Positions 49,596 to 60,390 of a DNA stretch of 64,000 nucleotides are shown one piece after another. The translations under genes were made by a program, and so were the position numbers. Below the pieces are notes generated by a model, which made no database searches, was not told the DNA's origin, and saw only the letters and a program-made list of their open reading frames with translations. Origin of the DNA: Hemicentrotus pulcherrimus. Its lineage: Eukaryota > Echinodermata > Echinoidea > Camarodonta > Strongylocentrotidae. The first letter of the stretch is position 1. The number at the start of each line of letters is the position of its first letter. The stretch is taken from positions 110,200-174,199 of the forward strand of contig BEXV01000263.1 in the NCBI GenBank assembly GCA_003118195.1, written 5' to 3'.

Positions 49596-50093
49596 CTTTA
49601 ATAATGTCAAACAATCTATCATTTGCAATGTAAACATTAAAAGACAAAATCTTTTTAAACTTTACTTTCACAAAATAAGCAATTGAAACAAAAAGGCACC
49701 CAATAAGAAAAAAAAAAAAATGATTTGAAGTATTGTATAGGATTTCGCTTGTGTCTAATTACACTACGTAGTTATCAAACTCTAGCAGGCAGTTGTTAAT
49801 TTGATGAAGTGAAACTTTTGATTGAAAATGAAAGTATGTGCTTCCACTTTGTCATATCTTTTTACTTGTGTTTATGGTCAACAATTACGTTAAAAACCAC
49901 ATTGAATTCTATGTTCACATATTATTGCTATTTCATAACTTACAAAAATATCAGTAAAAATTAATTTGTGTTTGATTGATCGACGAATCTAATTCTGTTA
50001 TAATTTAAATTGCATTGACTAATACAGCATTCTAGCATCCTATGAGATATTCTATAATACACTCCTTATTCTCCCCCGGCATTTATTTGATAG
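49596..50093 (+). other. Remainder of MYO9 intron 4
   Basis: AT-rich intron sequence ending in a pyrimidine-rich acceptor region. No repeat or gene was recognised in it. Confidence 0.7.
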
Positions 50094-50307
50094 AATATTT
50101 TCAGTGCTCTCTGCTGTTCTTCACATTGGCAACATCAATTTCCGCAAGGCTAACGAGCAGGACTATGTGACAGTGAAGAACATTGCTACAGTGAAGGTGG
50201 TGTCAGACCTACTCAAAGTAAAGACAGAGACTTTGATGTTAGCACTCACCAAGAGGAAATCTGTGGCAAGGGGAGAGCAGTTCTTTGTGCAATATAGGAT
50301 GGCTGAG
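50094..50307 (+). CDS. MYO9: MYO9 exon 5: motor segment with HCM/cardiomyopathy-loop region
   Basis: This 214-nt exon completes Arg402 and encodes residues 403-473, starting IFSVLSAVLHIGNINF, the myosin helix after the 'MGF' segment. It continues with LLKVKTETLMLALTKRKSVARGEQF and ends YRMAE|GTATGT in phase 0. The TEDS-rule residue, 16 before NALAK of the next exon, is Glu463. The acceptor is TTTGATAG. Confidence 0.95.
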
Positions 50308-50803
50308 GTATGTGCAGAGTACAACATTTCCTATATGGAAGCAGCGGTACACAAAACGTTATGATCTCTTAGATCCCTTGTTGACCATACATGTACATTG
50401 CGAGACAAATGAATGTCACTAGTGATATTATTTTTTAAGACAGTTATTTGTACTATCGGATGACTCGGTCCATTATTTAATATTTGTGGTGTATGTTGAA
50501 TTATTGCTAGGAAAGTTGTTCTTTGCAGAATAAACAGACTTCCAAGTGCACATGAAGCAGGTATATTTTTGTGTTATTTAAAACAGGATTGTACATTATT
50601 TTTTTAAATAAAAAGTGATCTTTCTAGAATATTTGCCTTAGTGATACATGTATGTGTACGACTCCCAAAAAAACTTTTTTCTTCTTTTCAATGGGATTTT
50701 ATGCTATTTTGAATTTAAGAATTTCCTTTCCTTTGTGATGTACATTACATCTATTCAAGCATCAATTCATTCTTTTGATGATTATTTCCATATGTTTATT
50801 CAG

Positions 50804-50920
50804 GCCATAGCGACTCGTAATGCACTAGCAAAGGGTTTATACTGTGCATTGTTTGAGTGGATTGTACTTCAGGTCAACTATGCTCTCCTGTCTAAGTATG
50901 AGGTCAAAGGTGAACATCAG
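50804..50920 (+). CDS. MYO9: MYO9 exon 6: motor, NALAK helix
   Basis: This 117-nt exon (39 codons, residues 474-512) encodes AIATRNALAKGLYCALFEWI and a following variable stretch KYEVKGEHQ that leads to the switch II strand. The acceptor is TTATTCAG, the donor CAG|GTAAGT. Phases are 0 on both sides. Confidence 0.96.
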
Positions 50921-51479
50921 GTAAGTTCATGTCTTTTGGTGCAGAGAAGAGGGTAGGGGAACATGGCTGATTGGATGTTTTAGGGATGGGATATGGTGAT
51001 AGTTTGTCAAAGCTTGTCAATCTCTTCAAAGGCAAATTAGAAAATCAATAAGAAATATGAATTAATCAGTTGCTGACTTGGTAAGGTATCTTACATGTAT
51101 GGGTTTACAAGGACTTAATACTATTTAGATGATGTAACAAAAACTTTGAACAGAAGTCTTAACATATTTATTAATTTTGCACTGTTGTCTCCACCTTTTC
51201 AATAAACACAGCAATGCATGTTCTATTTTATTCATTCATACGTTATAATTTATTTCAAAGGCATTTGATGCATAACATAAAGTGATGTATCCATTCATTA
51301 ACTTCCTCTTTATGACTTCTGACTTCTAGCACTTATAGGAACTGATTAAAATTATCAAACATACAGTACCTTCAAATGGAATTGGAAAGTCAGATATGAT
51401 ATTGACAATCAATGTAGGGGATCCTATCTTTTTTGCTTTACTTGAAAGTGTTTCTTTCTTTATCTGTGATCATTTGTAG

Positions 51480-51614
51480 GGTAACTCCATCGGTGTGCTG
51501 GATATCTTTGGCTTTGAGGACTTCCAGAGGAACAGCTTTGAACAGTTCTGTATCAACTTTGCCAACGAGCATCTCCAGTACTACTTTAACCAACATGTCT
51601 TCAAGCTAGAACAG
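51480..51614 (+). CDS. MYO9: MYO9 exon 7: switch II and relay helix
   Basis: This 135-nt exon (residues 513-557) encodes [12 protein letters not shown] (switch II; Asp520, Gly523, Glu525), then [20 protein letters not shown], the relay helix that passes nucleotide state to the lever arm. It ends FKLEQ. The next base after CAG is GCAAGG, not GT, so the intron is a GC-AG intron; the frame and the homology to exon 8 (EEYKREG) require this junction. Confidence 0.95.
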
Positions 51615-53316
51615 GCAAGGACCACAATTGGTTGAAATCAACCAAAAAAATTTTTTACGAGGGCTCTTTTCAGATTTTCCCTTATAAAAATGGCCCCCCT
51701 TAATTATTTTGCGGTGGCTATTTTGAAGCTCGGGGGGGCTTTTTTTTTTCAAGGTTGTATTTTTTTTAAAACACGGTTTTACCTACCGGTACTTTAATTC
51801 CAAGCAAAACAAATATACATACAAATGTAGCATACATTATGTCATGTAGAGTATTGTAGACATTCAGAAACCCATGATTTATTCACTTTGTGTTAAACGC
51901 GTGGCTTACTATACATGTATGATTTACATGAAAAGGAGTGTTTTGTTCAACTGTTTTTTTAAATTTTTATGGGGGCTACTTTTCCCCATTGCCTTAAAAA
52001 AAACAAGAGGCTACTTAGAAAAGTTGGAGCTACTTTTGAAAAAAAGGATGGTACTTTCTTAAAGCCAAATTGTAAGCTGTAACAATAAAATGTGTTTTTC
52101 CTTAGCCATCATACTACTAGCAACCAAATAGGTAGGTAATATGTTATTTAGTCTTTTTTTTTCTGTCCCGAATTGTTATCACAGGTTCAGATATTATTAA
52201 GGAAGATAAGTAACCATCAAGTGGCCCCCTGCGTACTATTATTTCCATACATAAACCAAAGGGTACACTTCTATTATTTACTACAATATTGGCACCTGGA
52301 AGTAAGATTTTGATTATTACTTATTAAATTGTCTTTCTATCCAACTCCAAACTTAGGGTTTTTTAAAATAAGGAAGTGGTTCTTTCAAGGTTTTATACTA
52401 CAGAGTCATTCATGAATGTCTCTACATGATGTTTCAATTTTCAATTCGTTTCAAATCGTATTCATTTGATTTCCAACAGAAAGGTAAACAATGGCATTAC
52501 AGATATTATTACAGAAAGTACGAAAACATATATGTACATTCCGGTATACATATTCATTTTTTTATCTTGATAAGTATATATGTACAAATACACTGCTTGT
52601 TTTTTTACAAGAAATTCCTAATTTCTGGGGAAATTGGAGGGGGGGTGGGATCCGTTAAAAAGCTGTGCTTGTAGTTTGTGGATATCCTGGAAAAAAATAA
52701 GATTGTTTCAAATTGTGCCTACGAAGACTTGGAAAACACAAAACAGTATTACAAAACTACAAACAACCATGAAGCGACAAGGAATTTTAAATCAACTTTT
52801 AAATCAACTTTCCAATATTCAATCTTAATTCCTCTGATCTTTTTTTTATAGTATTTTTTTTTTTTTTTAAATATTTTTTCAACTTTTAACATGTGCAATA
52901 TTCACCATGTACAGGGGGTGTACATGAATGTGTAGAATTTTTAATTATGTACTGGTAGTAGCATGTGTGGGGGCACATGCCTCCGGGCAACAGTGTTGAA
53001 CTGCACTTTTATGCACCCTGTGTTTTTTCATTCTTATTATGTACTTGTCTCTTGCCATGCTGTATTGTATTTTTGCTTTTTTTATGAATGGTCAAATAAA
53101 TGATAATAATAATAATAAAGGAAAAGGAAAACGATAAAAGAAGAAGGAAAAGGGTGGAAAAAGAAGAAGAAGGACAAATCATGTAGCCTAAACTCCTCAC
53201 CCATTAAAACCTTCAGACGTTTGTTTTCTTCAGTTGACCATACTTGTATGTACCCTTCATTGACTTGTTGAGCATGTATTTAACATGCCTCTGTTGCGTC
53301 CATTGTTTGAACGTAG
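51615..53316 (+). other. MYO9 intron 7 (GC donor)
   Basis: A 1,702-bp intron with GCAAGG at the 5' end and GTAG at the 3' end. It holds T/G homopolymer-rich repeat sequence ('GGGGGCT' blocks at 51660-51980, resembling 13680-13760) and a purine-rich tract at about 53100-53175. No gene was seen. Confidence 0.85.
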
Positions 53317-53438
53317 GAGGAGTACAAGCGAGAAGGCATTGCATGGAAGGACATAGAGTTTATAGACAACACAGGATGTCTGTTGCTCATTGAGAAGAGA
53401 CCTACAGGCATTATGCACATTTTGGATGATGACTGCAA
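53317..53438 (+). CDS. MYO9: MYO9 exon 8: relay loop and following segment
   Basis: This 122-nt exon encodes residues 558-597 and two bases of Asn598: EEYKREGIAWKDIEFIDNTG then CLLLIEKRPTGIMHILDDDC. It corresponds to the class IX 'EEY..EGI.W..I...DN.GC..LI.KKPTG' block. The acceptor is AACGTAG; the donor is AA|GTAAGT. Confidence 0.95.
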
Positions 53439-54068
53439 GTAAGTATGCTAAAAACTCAAAATGTTCATTGGATACTGTAAACTAGACTAATTATGGCAAT
53501 ATTACAAGATAAAGAGGTTATGCAGTCATAAGATGTGAGGTATATTTTTGGCAGTAGCTATCATTTAGAGGCATTTTAAAGGCACACTGCCATACTTGTA
53601 GCTACTTGCTCCCTCTATATAGAAAACTTCCCCAATCGATGCCTGTTGATCCCCCATGATCCTCTTTTTCTTATGTTAAATGAGAGCTGAGTTAATGAGA
53701 TAGCCACCTGTCACAGTGACCTTGATGGCTCTCTGTGTGGTCTAATCCCTTCTTGCCCAGTAGTGGTGACGGTCTTTAAAGCTGGGTTAAACAAAAGCAA
53801 ACACACTTGTAGATACAAATGAGCTACTGTACATGCACAGAGATCATTGATATGAAATATGATCAGAATCCAGATCATATTAAATGACAGTTTATATCTA
53901 TATGCTACCAGTCATACAAATAATAACAGGTATAGCCAACAATAAGACCAAACCTAACATATATATAAGAGAGGGACAACATTTATTTTTTGTATACAAA
54001 TTGATTGTAATGTAACTTATTGATTTCCTTTTGTTATATAATTTAGCAATATCTTAATATTTTCCCAG

Positions 54069-54216
54069 TTTCCCAGCCAAAGACACAGATGGTAGCAACC
54101 TACTGAATAAGTTTGTGAAAGAGCATTCTTGTAATGAATACTTCCAGCAAGTACCCATCCAAGAACATGCTTTCATCATTCAACACTACGCTGGCAAGGT
54201 CAAATACAACATCAAG
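54069..54216 (+). CDS. MYO9: MYO9 exon 9: lower 50K motor segment
   Basis: This 148-nt exon completes Asn598 and encodes residues 599-647, FPAKDTDGSNLLNKFVKEHS and on to EHAFIIQHYAGKVKYNIK, the conserved 'F.I.HYAGKV.Y' strand-loop of myosins. The acceptor is TTTTCCCAG; the donor is AAG|GTAGGT in phase 0. Its 3' half has two decayed tandem copies in the next intron. Confidence 0.96.
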
Positions 54217-54289
54217 GTAGGTTCCTTGGTTCTACCCCATTGATCACAATCTGTGAGTTTAGAGTTCAAGCATGTAAAGGCATCAGATT

Positions 54290-54540
54290 CTTTTAGTGGG
54301 TACCCATCTCAGGAAATGCTGTCATCATTTAGTACTATGCTGGCAAGGCCAAATACAATAACAAGGTAGATTCAATAGTTGTACCTCATGTACATGTACA
54401 GTACAGTGTATCACAATCAGTGGATTTCAGGTTTAAGCATACATGCCCTGTATCAACAAATACTTCCAGTACCCTTGCAAGAACGTACCTTCATTATTCA
54501 ACACCATGCTGGGAAATTCAATTATAACATCAAGGCATTA
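54290..54540 (+). repeat. Two decayed intronic copies of the exon 9 3' half
   Basis: Exon 9 from GTACCCATCC (54151) to its donor is repeated at about 54300-54366 (GTACCCATCTCAGGAAATGC, then TACTATGCTGGCAAGG and AACAAGGTAGATTC with the GT donor kept) and at about 54469-54536 (GTACCCTTGCAAGAACG, then CACCATGCTGGG and AACATCAAGGCATTAG with the donor GT lost). Intron sequence between them also matches (GATCACAATCTGTGAG versus TATCACAATCAGTGGA). The spacing is 149 then 169 bp. The first copy has an in-frame stop; the second is open and reads QERTFIIQHHAGKFNYNIK. Confidence 0.88.
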
Positions 54541-54773
54541 GTTTTTGCTTTGTCAGGAAAGTATCAGAAAATTTATTTTGTCCTTAAGAGAAACTAAGAG
54601 AAACAAGTAAACTTTGACATTCTTAATACCACTATATTAAACTTGCCAATGAAATTATGATATTCTCTGTATTTTGATATCATAAAGCTTTTCAGCTAGA
54701 AAGAACCAAGCATATGAAGCTTAGAAGACTTGCATTTGATACATATTTTCATTTTGACCATTGACCTGCACAG

Positions 54774-54966
54774 GATTTCCGAGAAAAGAACACCGACCTG
54801 ATGAGGATTGACATTGTGTCAGTGTTGAAGAACAGTAGACTGGCATTCGTTGGAGAGCTTGTAGGCAAGAATCCTGTAGCTGTGTTCAGATGGGCTATAC
54901 TCAGAGCATTCTTCAGATCAGTTAGTGCGTTCAAGATTGCTGGGTCAAGCCACAGTAAAGATGCAA
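54774..54966 (+). CDS. MYO9: MYO9 exon 10: motor segment leading to loop 2
   Basis: This 193-nt exon encodes residues 648-711 and one base of codon 712: DFREKNTDLMRIDIVSVLKN, then GELVGKNPVAVFRWAILRAF and a tail GSSHSKDA entering loop 2. 'DFREKN.D.MR.DIV..L' is diagnostic of class IX. The acceptor is CTGCACAG; the donor GCAA|GTGAGT. Confidence 0.95.
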
Positions 54967-56474
54967 GTGAGTAAATAAATGTAGATCACATCCATAATTT
55001 AGTTTGCATTTGGAGTGTTTGATTTTATTTTTGTTTACATCTCTTGTATCTCTCCCTGAATGCAGGATGAAAAGCTTCCGCATATCTTTGTTCAATATTA
55101 TTTTTTCAATTCATATTTGTCTTTTACGAAGCTCAAGAGTATGACAAGACTACATCTATTATCCAACAAGTTATAATTTGATAAAAAGATATGAACATTA
55201 TATGTTATTTAACCCTTAATAGCATGACTTTTTTGTCCACATCTCGAACACATTTTACGACCCTGTTCGTGGAAATCAGGGGTACGGTTGCAGAGATTAG
55301 GCACACATTCGTGACCCATGTCACTAAAAAAAGGCGGAGTCCAATGATGTTGTGCATATAATGGATGGGTTTTTTACAAGAAGTGTTGTCAGAAGAATGT
55401 TTTTATCTGTTTTTCCTCAGATAACAACCCTTTTGGCCATCATCAACTACTTTAGTATTCTAGATAATAAAACAATGAAAAACATAAGATTAACAAATAA
55501 AAAAGCAACATAAGAATTCAGAAAAACATATTTAATTTGCATATTCACTTCCAATATTTACAACAAGAAAAAAAATTTCTGCCCTGAATTGGTAATCAGA
55601 ATAAGAAAATAAGAATTTCAAGAAAAATTAGCATATTTGCATACCGGTAATTAATTACAATTATAAATATGGAATTTCTATACATGTCATTAATTTGACT
55701 GAGCTATCTTTTAGATTATATGACAAGCTACAAAGATGCCAAATTTGATTGCATTTTTCTCCATATATTGGGGGGGGGATNNNNNNNNNNNNNNNNNNNN
55801 NNNNNNNNNNNNNNNNNNNNNNNNNNNNNNNNNNNNNNNNNNNNNNNNNNNNNNNNNNNNNNNNNNNNNNNNNNNNNNNNNNNNNNNNNNNNNNNNNNNN
55901 NNNNNNNNNNNNNNNNNNNNNNNNNNNNNNNNNNNNNNNNNNNNNNNNNNNNNNNNNNNNNNNNGGGCTGGAAAAAATGACGTTCTAGAAAAATTGTACA
56001 TATTTGCACATTAATTAGGCAAAGATTTAGAATAACAATAGATATCATAGATTTGACTATGCATTCTTGTGAAATACATAATGGGACACAGACATGCCAA
56101 GTTTGGTCGAAATCAGTCAATAAATGGCCAAGATCTGAGAAGGGTGGAGGGGAGGGGAGGGGGCAATTAGCCTCACCTGGGCTATATGTAGGGTTAAGGC
56201 ATGATTTACATTTCTGGATTTTCATTTTATAGCTTGAATGCTACATCCCAGTTTCATTCAGCAATTATTTCACAATGTCATATTATTGATATTTTGAGAA
56301 GAAAATTCTAATGATGGTGACATATTTTGATCATTTGAAAGTATTTGTAACTTGTTTATTGATGATAGACATATAATCTTTAATTCTCTTTTTTTTGGGT
56401 CACATTAACTGTTCATTTTTATTTGATTCTCTTTTTTTAATGTCTTTTTCCTTTATTCTGTGAAATCTTTGCAG
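54967..56474 (+). other. MYO9 intron 10, containing an assembly gap
   Basis: A 1,508-bp GT-AG intron including the 184-base gap 55781-55964, which directly follows a run of G. The rest is AT-rich with a G-rich stretch at 56140-56165. No element ends were recognised. Confidence 0.8.
55781..55964. other. Assembly gap (184 N)
   Basis: All bases are unknown; the gap follows a G-run. Confidence 1.
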
Positions 56475-56544
56475 CTATAAAAGGGAAGAAGCGACCACCC
56501 AACCTCAGCCTAAGCATTGATGGAAAGGATGAAAATGTTCTCAG
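56475..56544 (+). CDS. MYO9: MYO9 exon 11: start of the loop 2 insert
   Basis: This 70-nt exon completes Thr712 and encodes residues 713-734 plus two bases: IKGKKRPPNLSLSIDGKDEN then VL. The acceptor is TCTTTGCAG and the donor AG|GTATGC. It is basic and proline/serine-rich, fitting the long class IX loop 2 insert that helps the motor stay bound to actin. The call rests on phase fit and position more than on sequence conservation. Confidence 0.8.
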
Positions 56545-59500
56545 GTATGCATCACAGAGGCTATATATGTTTAATTATTCATTCTCTGTCATTGATATGC
56601 TCAGAAGCAATGAATCATAATCCCTATCAGTATCGGGTTACAAAGAGCAGAACTACCCGGACACACTTAAATTACGCCCCCTTCCGTAATAACATTGGAG
56701 TAATATTCTGGATTAAAAATTTAAAAAATCATCGTTGGCCCAGAATGATATAACTTTGATTAAGAAATGAAAATAATGAGTAGATTATTACATTAAGTCC
56801 CAACTATAATCTCTCCTTGGTGATGTCAACAGTTATATGAATGGAATGTCAGTGAAACATGTGAATATCCAAATTCCTGCAGAAACTGTATACATTCATT
56901 TTGTTGGTCCATTATTTAACTCCTGTTTGTTTTCACAAATTGTCCTTATGGGTTTGCTTTTTTTCAGTCGATAGGTCCTGATATTTGTGATGAAATGTTG
57001 GATAAATTTTATATTCGTTGAAAATGATACTTTCAAATTGTTATCATGTTTTGTTCTGACACTTTAAATGATATTAATTCAGTGTTAAATATGTGTGAAT
57101 GTTATTTCAATTCTTGTCTATTTCCTTTCTATCTTTCTTGATACAATTCCTTTAAATTAGGGTTGTAGATTTATGCTACCCACACAATTTATCAAAACTA
57201 TCTTTCCTTTCCAAATTGATTTGTAGAATTTTTGGTATCATCTTTTCTCTAAAAAAAATCTGCATAGATGTAAGACCAAAGCTGCAAAAATCTTGTCCTC
57301 CTGTTAATGTTGTTGTCGTGATCTGTTTATTGTTTTTTTAATGACCTGCGTCTCTTCAAATGTGAATATTTCCCTTGCCCCTCAAAAAGAAATTATGTGA
57401 AACTTTTTTAAATGAATTATTTGAATCCCCTGTCAATAGATGTGCGCACCATTGTGCTTCTATGTAAGTACTTCACAGAGATCACTCATCACCATGTTAA
57501 CCATGCACTCTTAAAGGAGAAGATAATCGCTTCATTTTAAGAGCAATTATACAAAGGGAAGACGGATTTATCAAAAATGGCATATCGGAGTAGTCCTCAG
57601 ATAGATATTTGGAAATCAAGATATTAATAGTAAAAAGGACATAATTGATAGATGTTTTTCTTTGTTTTTTAAATTCAGGCAGTCTTATTTGTTATTGAAA
57701 TGAAAAGAATAAAAATATGGGCTAATCAATTAACTATTTTTTCTTTCTTGAAATATAACAACATATGATTAAAATGATTACCAGTATTTTCTTTTGATTT
57801 CAGACTCAAAACCTTTTTTTTAGTCTGAACAGATATATAGTTTTTTTTAGATCTGGTTCATTAAAAGAAATAAAGTCCTATGATATTAGTCTGTCCAGAG
57901 CTGCTTTTAAACTTAAGAGATCTCAAATTGCCTCATGTTATCTCATATACAATTATGTATTACCTGTAGATCTTTATGCTAAGCTATATGAGTTTTTAGT
58001 CCAATGCTTTGATAGTGTGAAGAATATCTCACAAGATTTAATAGTTATAGGTAATGAGAAAAGATTAAAAGTCGCACGCTTTAAAGGCACACATCAGTCC
58101 GCTCACCTGACTTTGATGATTAGACTCTTATCCCCAGTCACTTGTTTCTGTCTCCCAGAAACCTGTACACAGCTTCTAGGTGTTACCGCATAATGGCGCT
58201 CATCAAGTGAGTTGAGAAAGAGACTAGGCATGCACTCCTATCCCTCACTCATCCCTTATATATTATTCACAACACCCTTCAGACACTATTGCTCGCGTTT
58301 TGCTTGACTATGAATGTGCAAATATATCCTCCCCCATTACAAAACATTAACCAGTATTATCAAAATGTTCTCTAAAATATTTGATTGAGAGTTGTAATTT
58401 CCATTCTTATGCCTCTGCAACGAAGTAGCCGGAGGCATTATGTTTTCGGGTTGCCCGTCCGTACGTACGACTGTACATCCCGTTCTCGTGATCGCGTTAT
58501 CTCAAGAACCAATTGATGGATTCCTGCCAAACTTAGGTCATATGTATCATGCAGAGCCAGTGAACTGATTAGATTTCGGGGTCACATGGTCAAAGGTCAC
58601 AGGGCTCATTTTGTATGCAAAAATAGCTTGTGATGACATCATTAGAACCAATAGACAGATTACCATCAAACTCGGGACATGTGTGTATCTTGCTAAGCCA
58701 ATAAACTGATTAGATTAGGGTTCATGAGGTCAAAGGTCATGGGGCTCATTATGTATGCAAAAATAGCTTGTGAACGCATTATCATTAGAACCAACGGATG
58801 AATTATTGTCAAACTCGGGACATGTATGTATCTTGCAGAGCCAAAAAAAATGATTAGATTTTATTTCATGAGGTCAAAGATCAAAGGGTCATACATGTAT
58901 ATGAAAAACTAGCCTGTACATGTAATCATGATATTTTGAGAACCTGTTGTAAATGGATTACAATCGAACATGAATTTTAAAAAAATTGTAAGGTTTGTAA
59001 AATAGCTCTGGCGGAGGCTTCATTTTCGACTGCACATAGTCATAGATCCATCTAGATATGTACATGTAGTATGATTGTTTGGTGCAGTGCCCAACAGCAT
59101 CACATTATTTTTATTTTGATAATGTGTTTTTTTAGCACAAATTTAGGATTTTCTTTATGCTATGCAACATAGTAAAGTCCTGTTGTATATTCCTTAGGAG
59201 TACTTGTATATTATAAAGCATTAAAGTAAGACAATTAATTTTGCATGGAGAACAGTCTTTCCATTTGTATCCATTCCCTGATTAATCATATTGAAGTGGG
59301 TAGAAAGCATGTTATATTAAAGAAAAAGTGTTTGGCATGAAGCTAATTATCTTTTTGTTAGGGCCATATCATACCTGTACTTATTAATTATTAATGTCAA
59401 AAAAAGATAGTTGCTTTTTTTTCTTCTTCCATTTGATTAAAAGATTCAGTGTTACCATAATTCTACATCACACACATATTTACACCTACATGTACATGTA

Positions 59501-60258
59501 CAAAGATTGATAAATTATATGCAAACACCTGAACTAAAACTATGTGTACCATTCTCCCAATAAAAAACTTGCTTACAATGAAATTAGTCCCACGAATATT
59601 GAAGCATTCATACATACATTGCTACATAGATCCTGCTGTCTCCTTCCTATTCCTTTCTCTGTTGCATCTATTGTGTGTATGGTTGTGTGACAATTTATAA
59701 TTATCTGTTTATCCAAGTATTATTTATATTATACATGTATAGTTGATTGTGATAACGTTACATCAGAAAGTGATTGTTATCAAATCTGTTTTATGTACAT
59801 GGAAGACAGGGTGCGATGTAACTTGAAAATGCATGCTCTGCACAGTCAATTTCAGTTATTTTGGTGATTTATGTGATAAAATCACACTTGCCTGCCACAG
59901 CACATTCCTGAAATATTTGCTTACAAATAATTGCACCATTAGATAGTACAGAAAATGTTGAACCCTGCACCTGATAAAAATCAATGAGCGCCACTAAAAT
60001 GTGTTGTGTGTGTGTGTCATTGTCAAGAGCGCACCCTGGCTTTACATAATTGAGTTGCATGACTGGCATGAAATGATAATGTTTAAAAACATATATTTAC
60101 CATATCCTCTCCCCCCTCCCTCCCCCATCTGTATTACCGACCTCGACCCATACCCCGCCTATTCCCCTGCCACTTCCGGGCTGCCTCATCGTCATCAACG
60201 TGTGCCACACCCCACCCTCCTGCCTACCCACCCTGCCGGCCTATCATCTGCCTTGCAG
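56545..60258 (+). other. MYO9 intron 11
   Basis: A 3,714-bp GT-AG intron. It contains a copy of the 'GCCTCYGC' repeat (58411-59050), a pyrimidine-rich tract before exon 12, and AT-rich sequence. No further exon was recognised, but short loop 2 exons could be missed here. Confidence 0.75.
58411..59050. repeat. 'GCCTCYGC' repeat, second copy
   Basis: It starts ATGCCTCTGCAACGAAGTAG and GTTTTCGGGTTGCCCGTCCG and ends GGCGGAGGCTTCATTTTCGA, matching 15789-16593. Internal units of about 140-150 bp carry AGGTCAAAGGTCA at 58727-58739 and variants. It lies in MYO9 intron 11. Confidence 0.75.
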
Positions 60259-60390
60259 CCTGACGACGCGTGGGGTATCCCCCCTACTAACCAGCCCAAT
60301 GTTTAGTCCTACATCTCGTCTGAGCCTGGGTACACTGAAGCCAAATCTACTCTACCGGGAGAATTATCTCAGGGCCTCCAAAGTGGTCAA
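60259..60390 (+). CDS. MYO9: MYO9 exon 12 (probable): loop 2 insert, possibly a cassette exon
   Basis: This 132-nt GC-rich open segment in AT-rich surroundings has an acceptor CTTGCAG after a long C/T tract (about 60105-60258) and a donor AA|GTACGT. It joins exon 11 and exon 13 in frame (phase 2 in, phase 2 out) and encodes about residues 735-778: SLTTRGVSPLLTSPMFSPTS and on through LKPNLLYRENYLRASKVV. Composition (Ser, Pro, Arg, Lys) fits a loop 2 insert. Because its length is a multiple of three and its phases match, skipping it would leave the frame intact. No family motif proves it. Confidence 0.65.

Noticed and set aside
53100..53175. Lysine/glutamate-rich coding tract
   Set aside because: A purine-rich simple sequence in intron 7; it does not splice in frame.
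54300..54540. Mutually exclusive alternative exons of exon 9
   Set aside because: The copies lack their own acceptors; one has a stop and the other has lost its donor GT, so decay is the simpler reading.
55711..56225. Open frames across the second N gap
   Set aside because: They exist only because unknown bases contain no stop codons.
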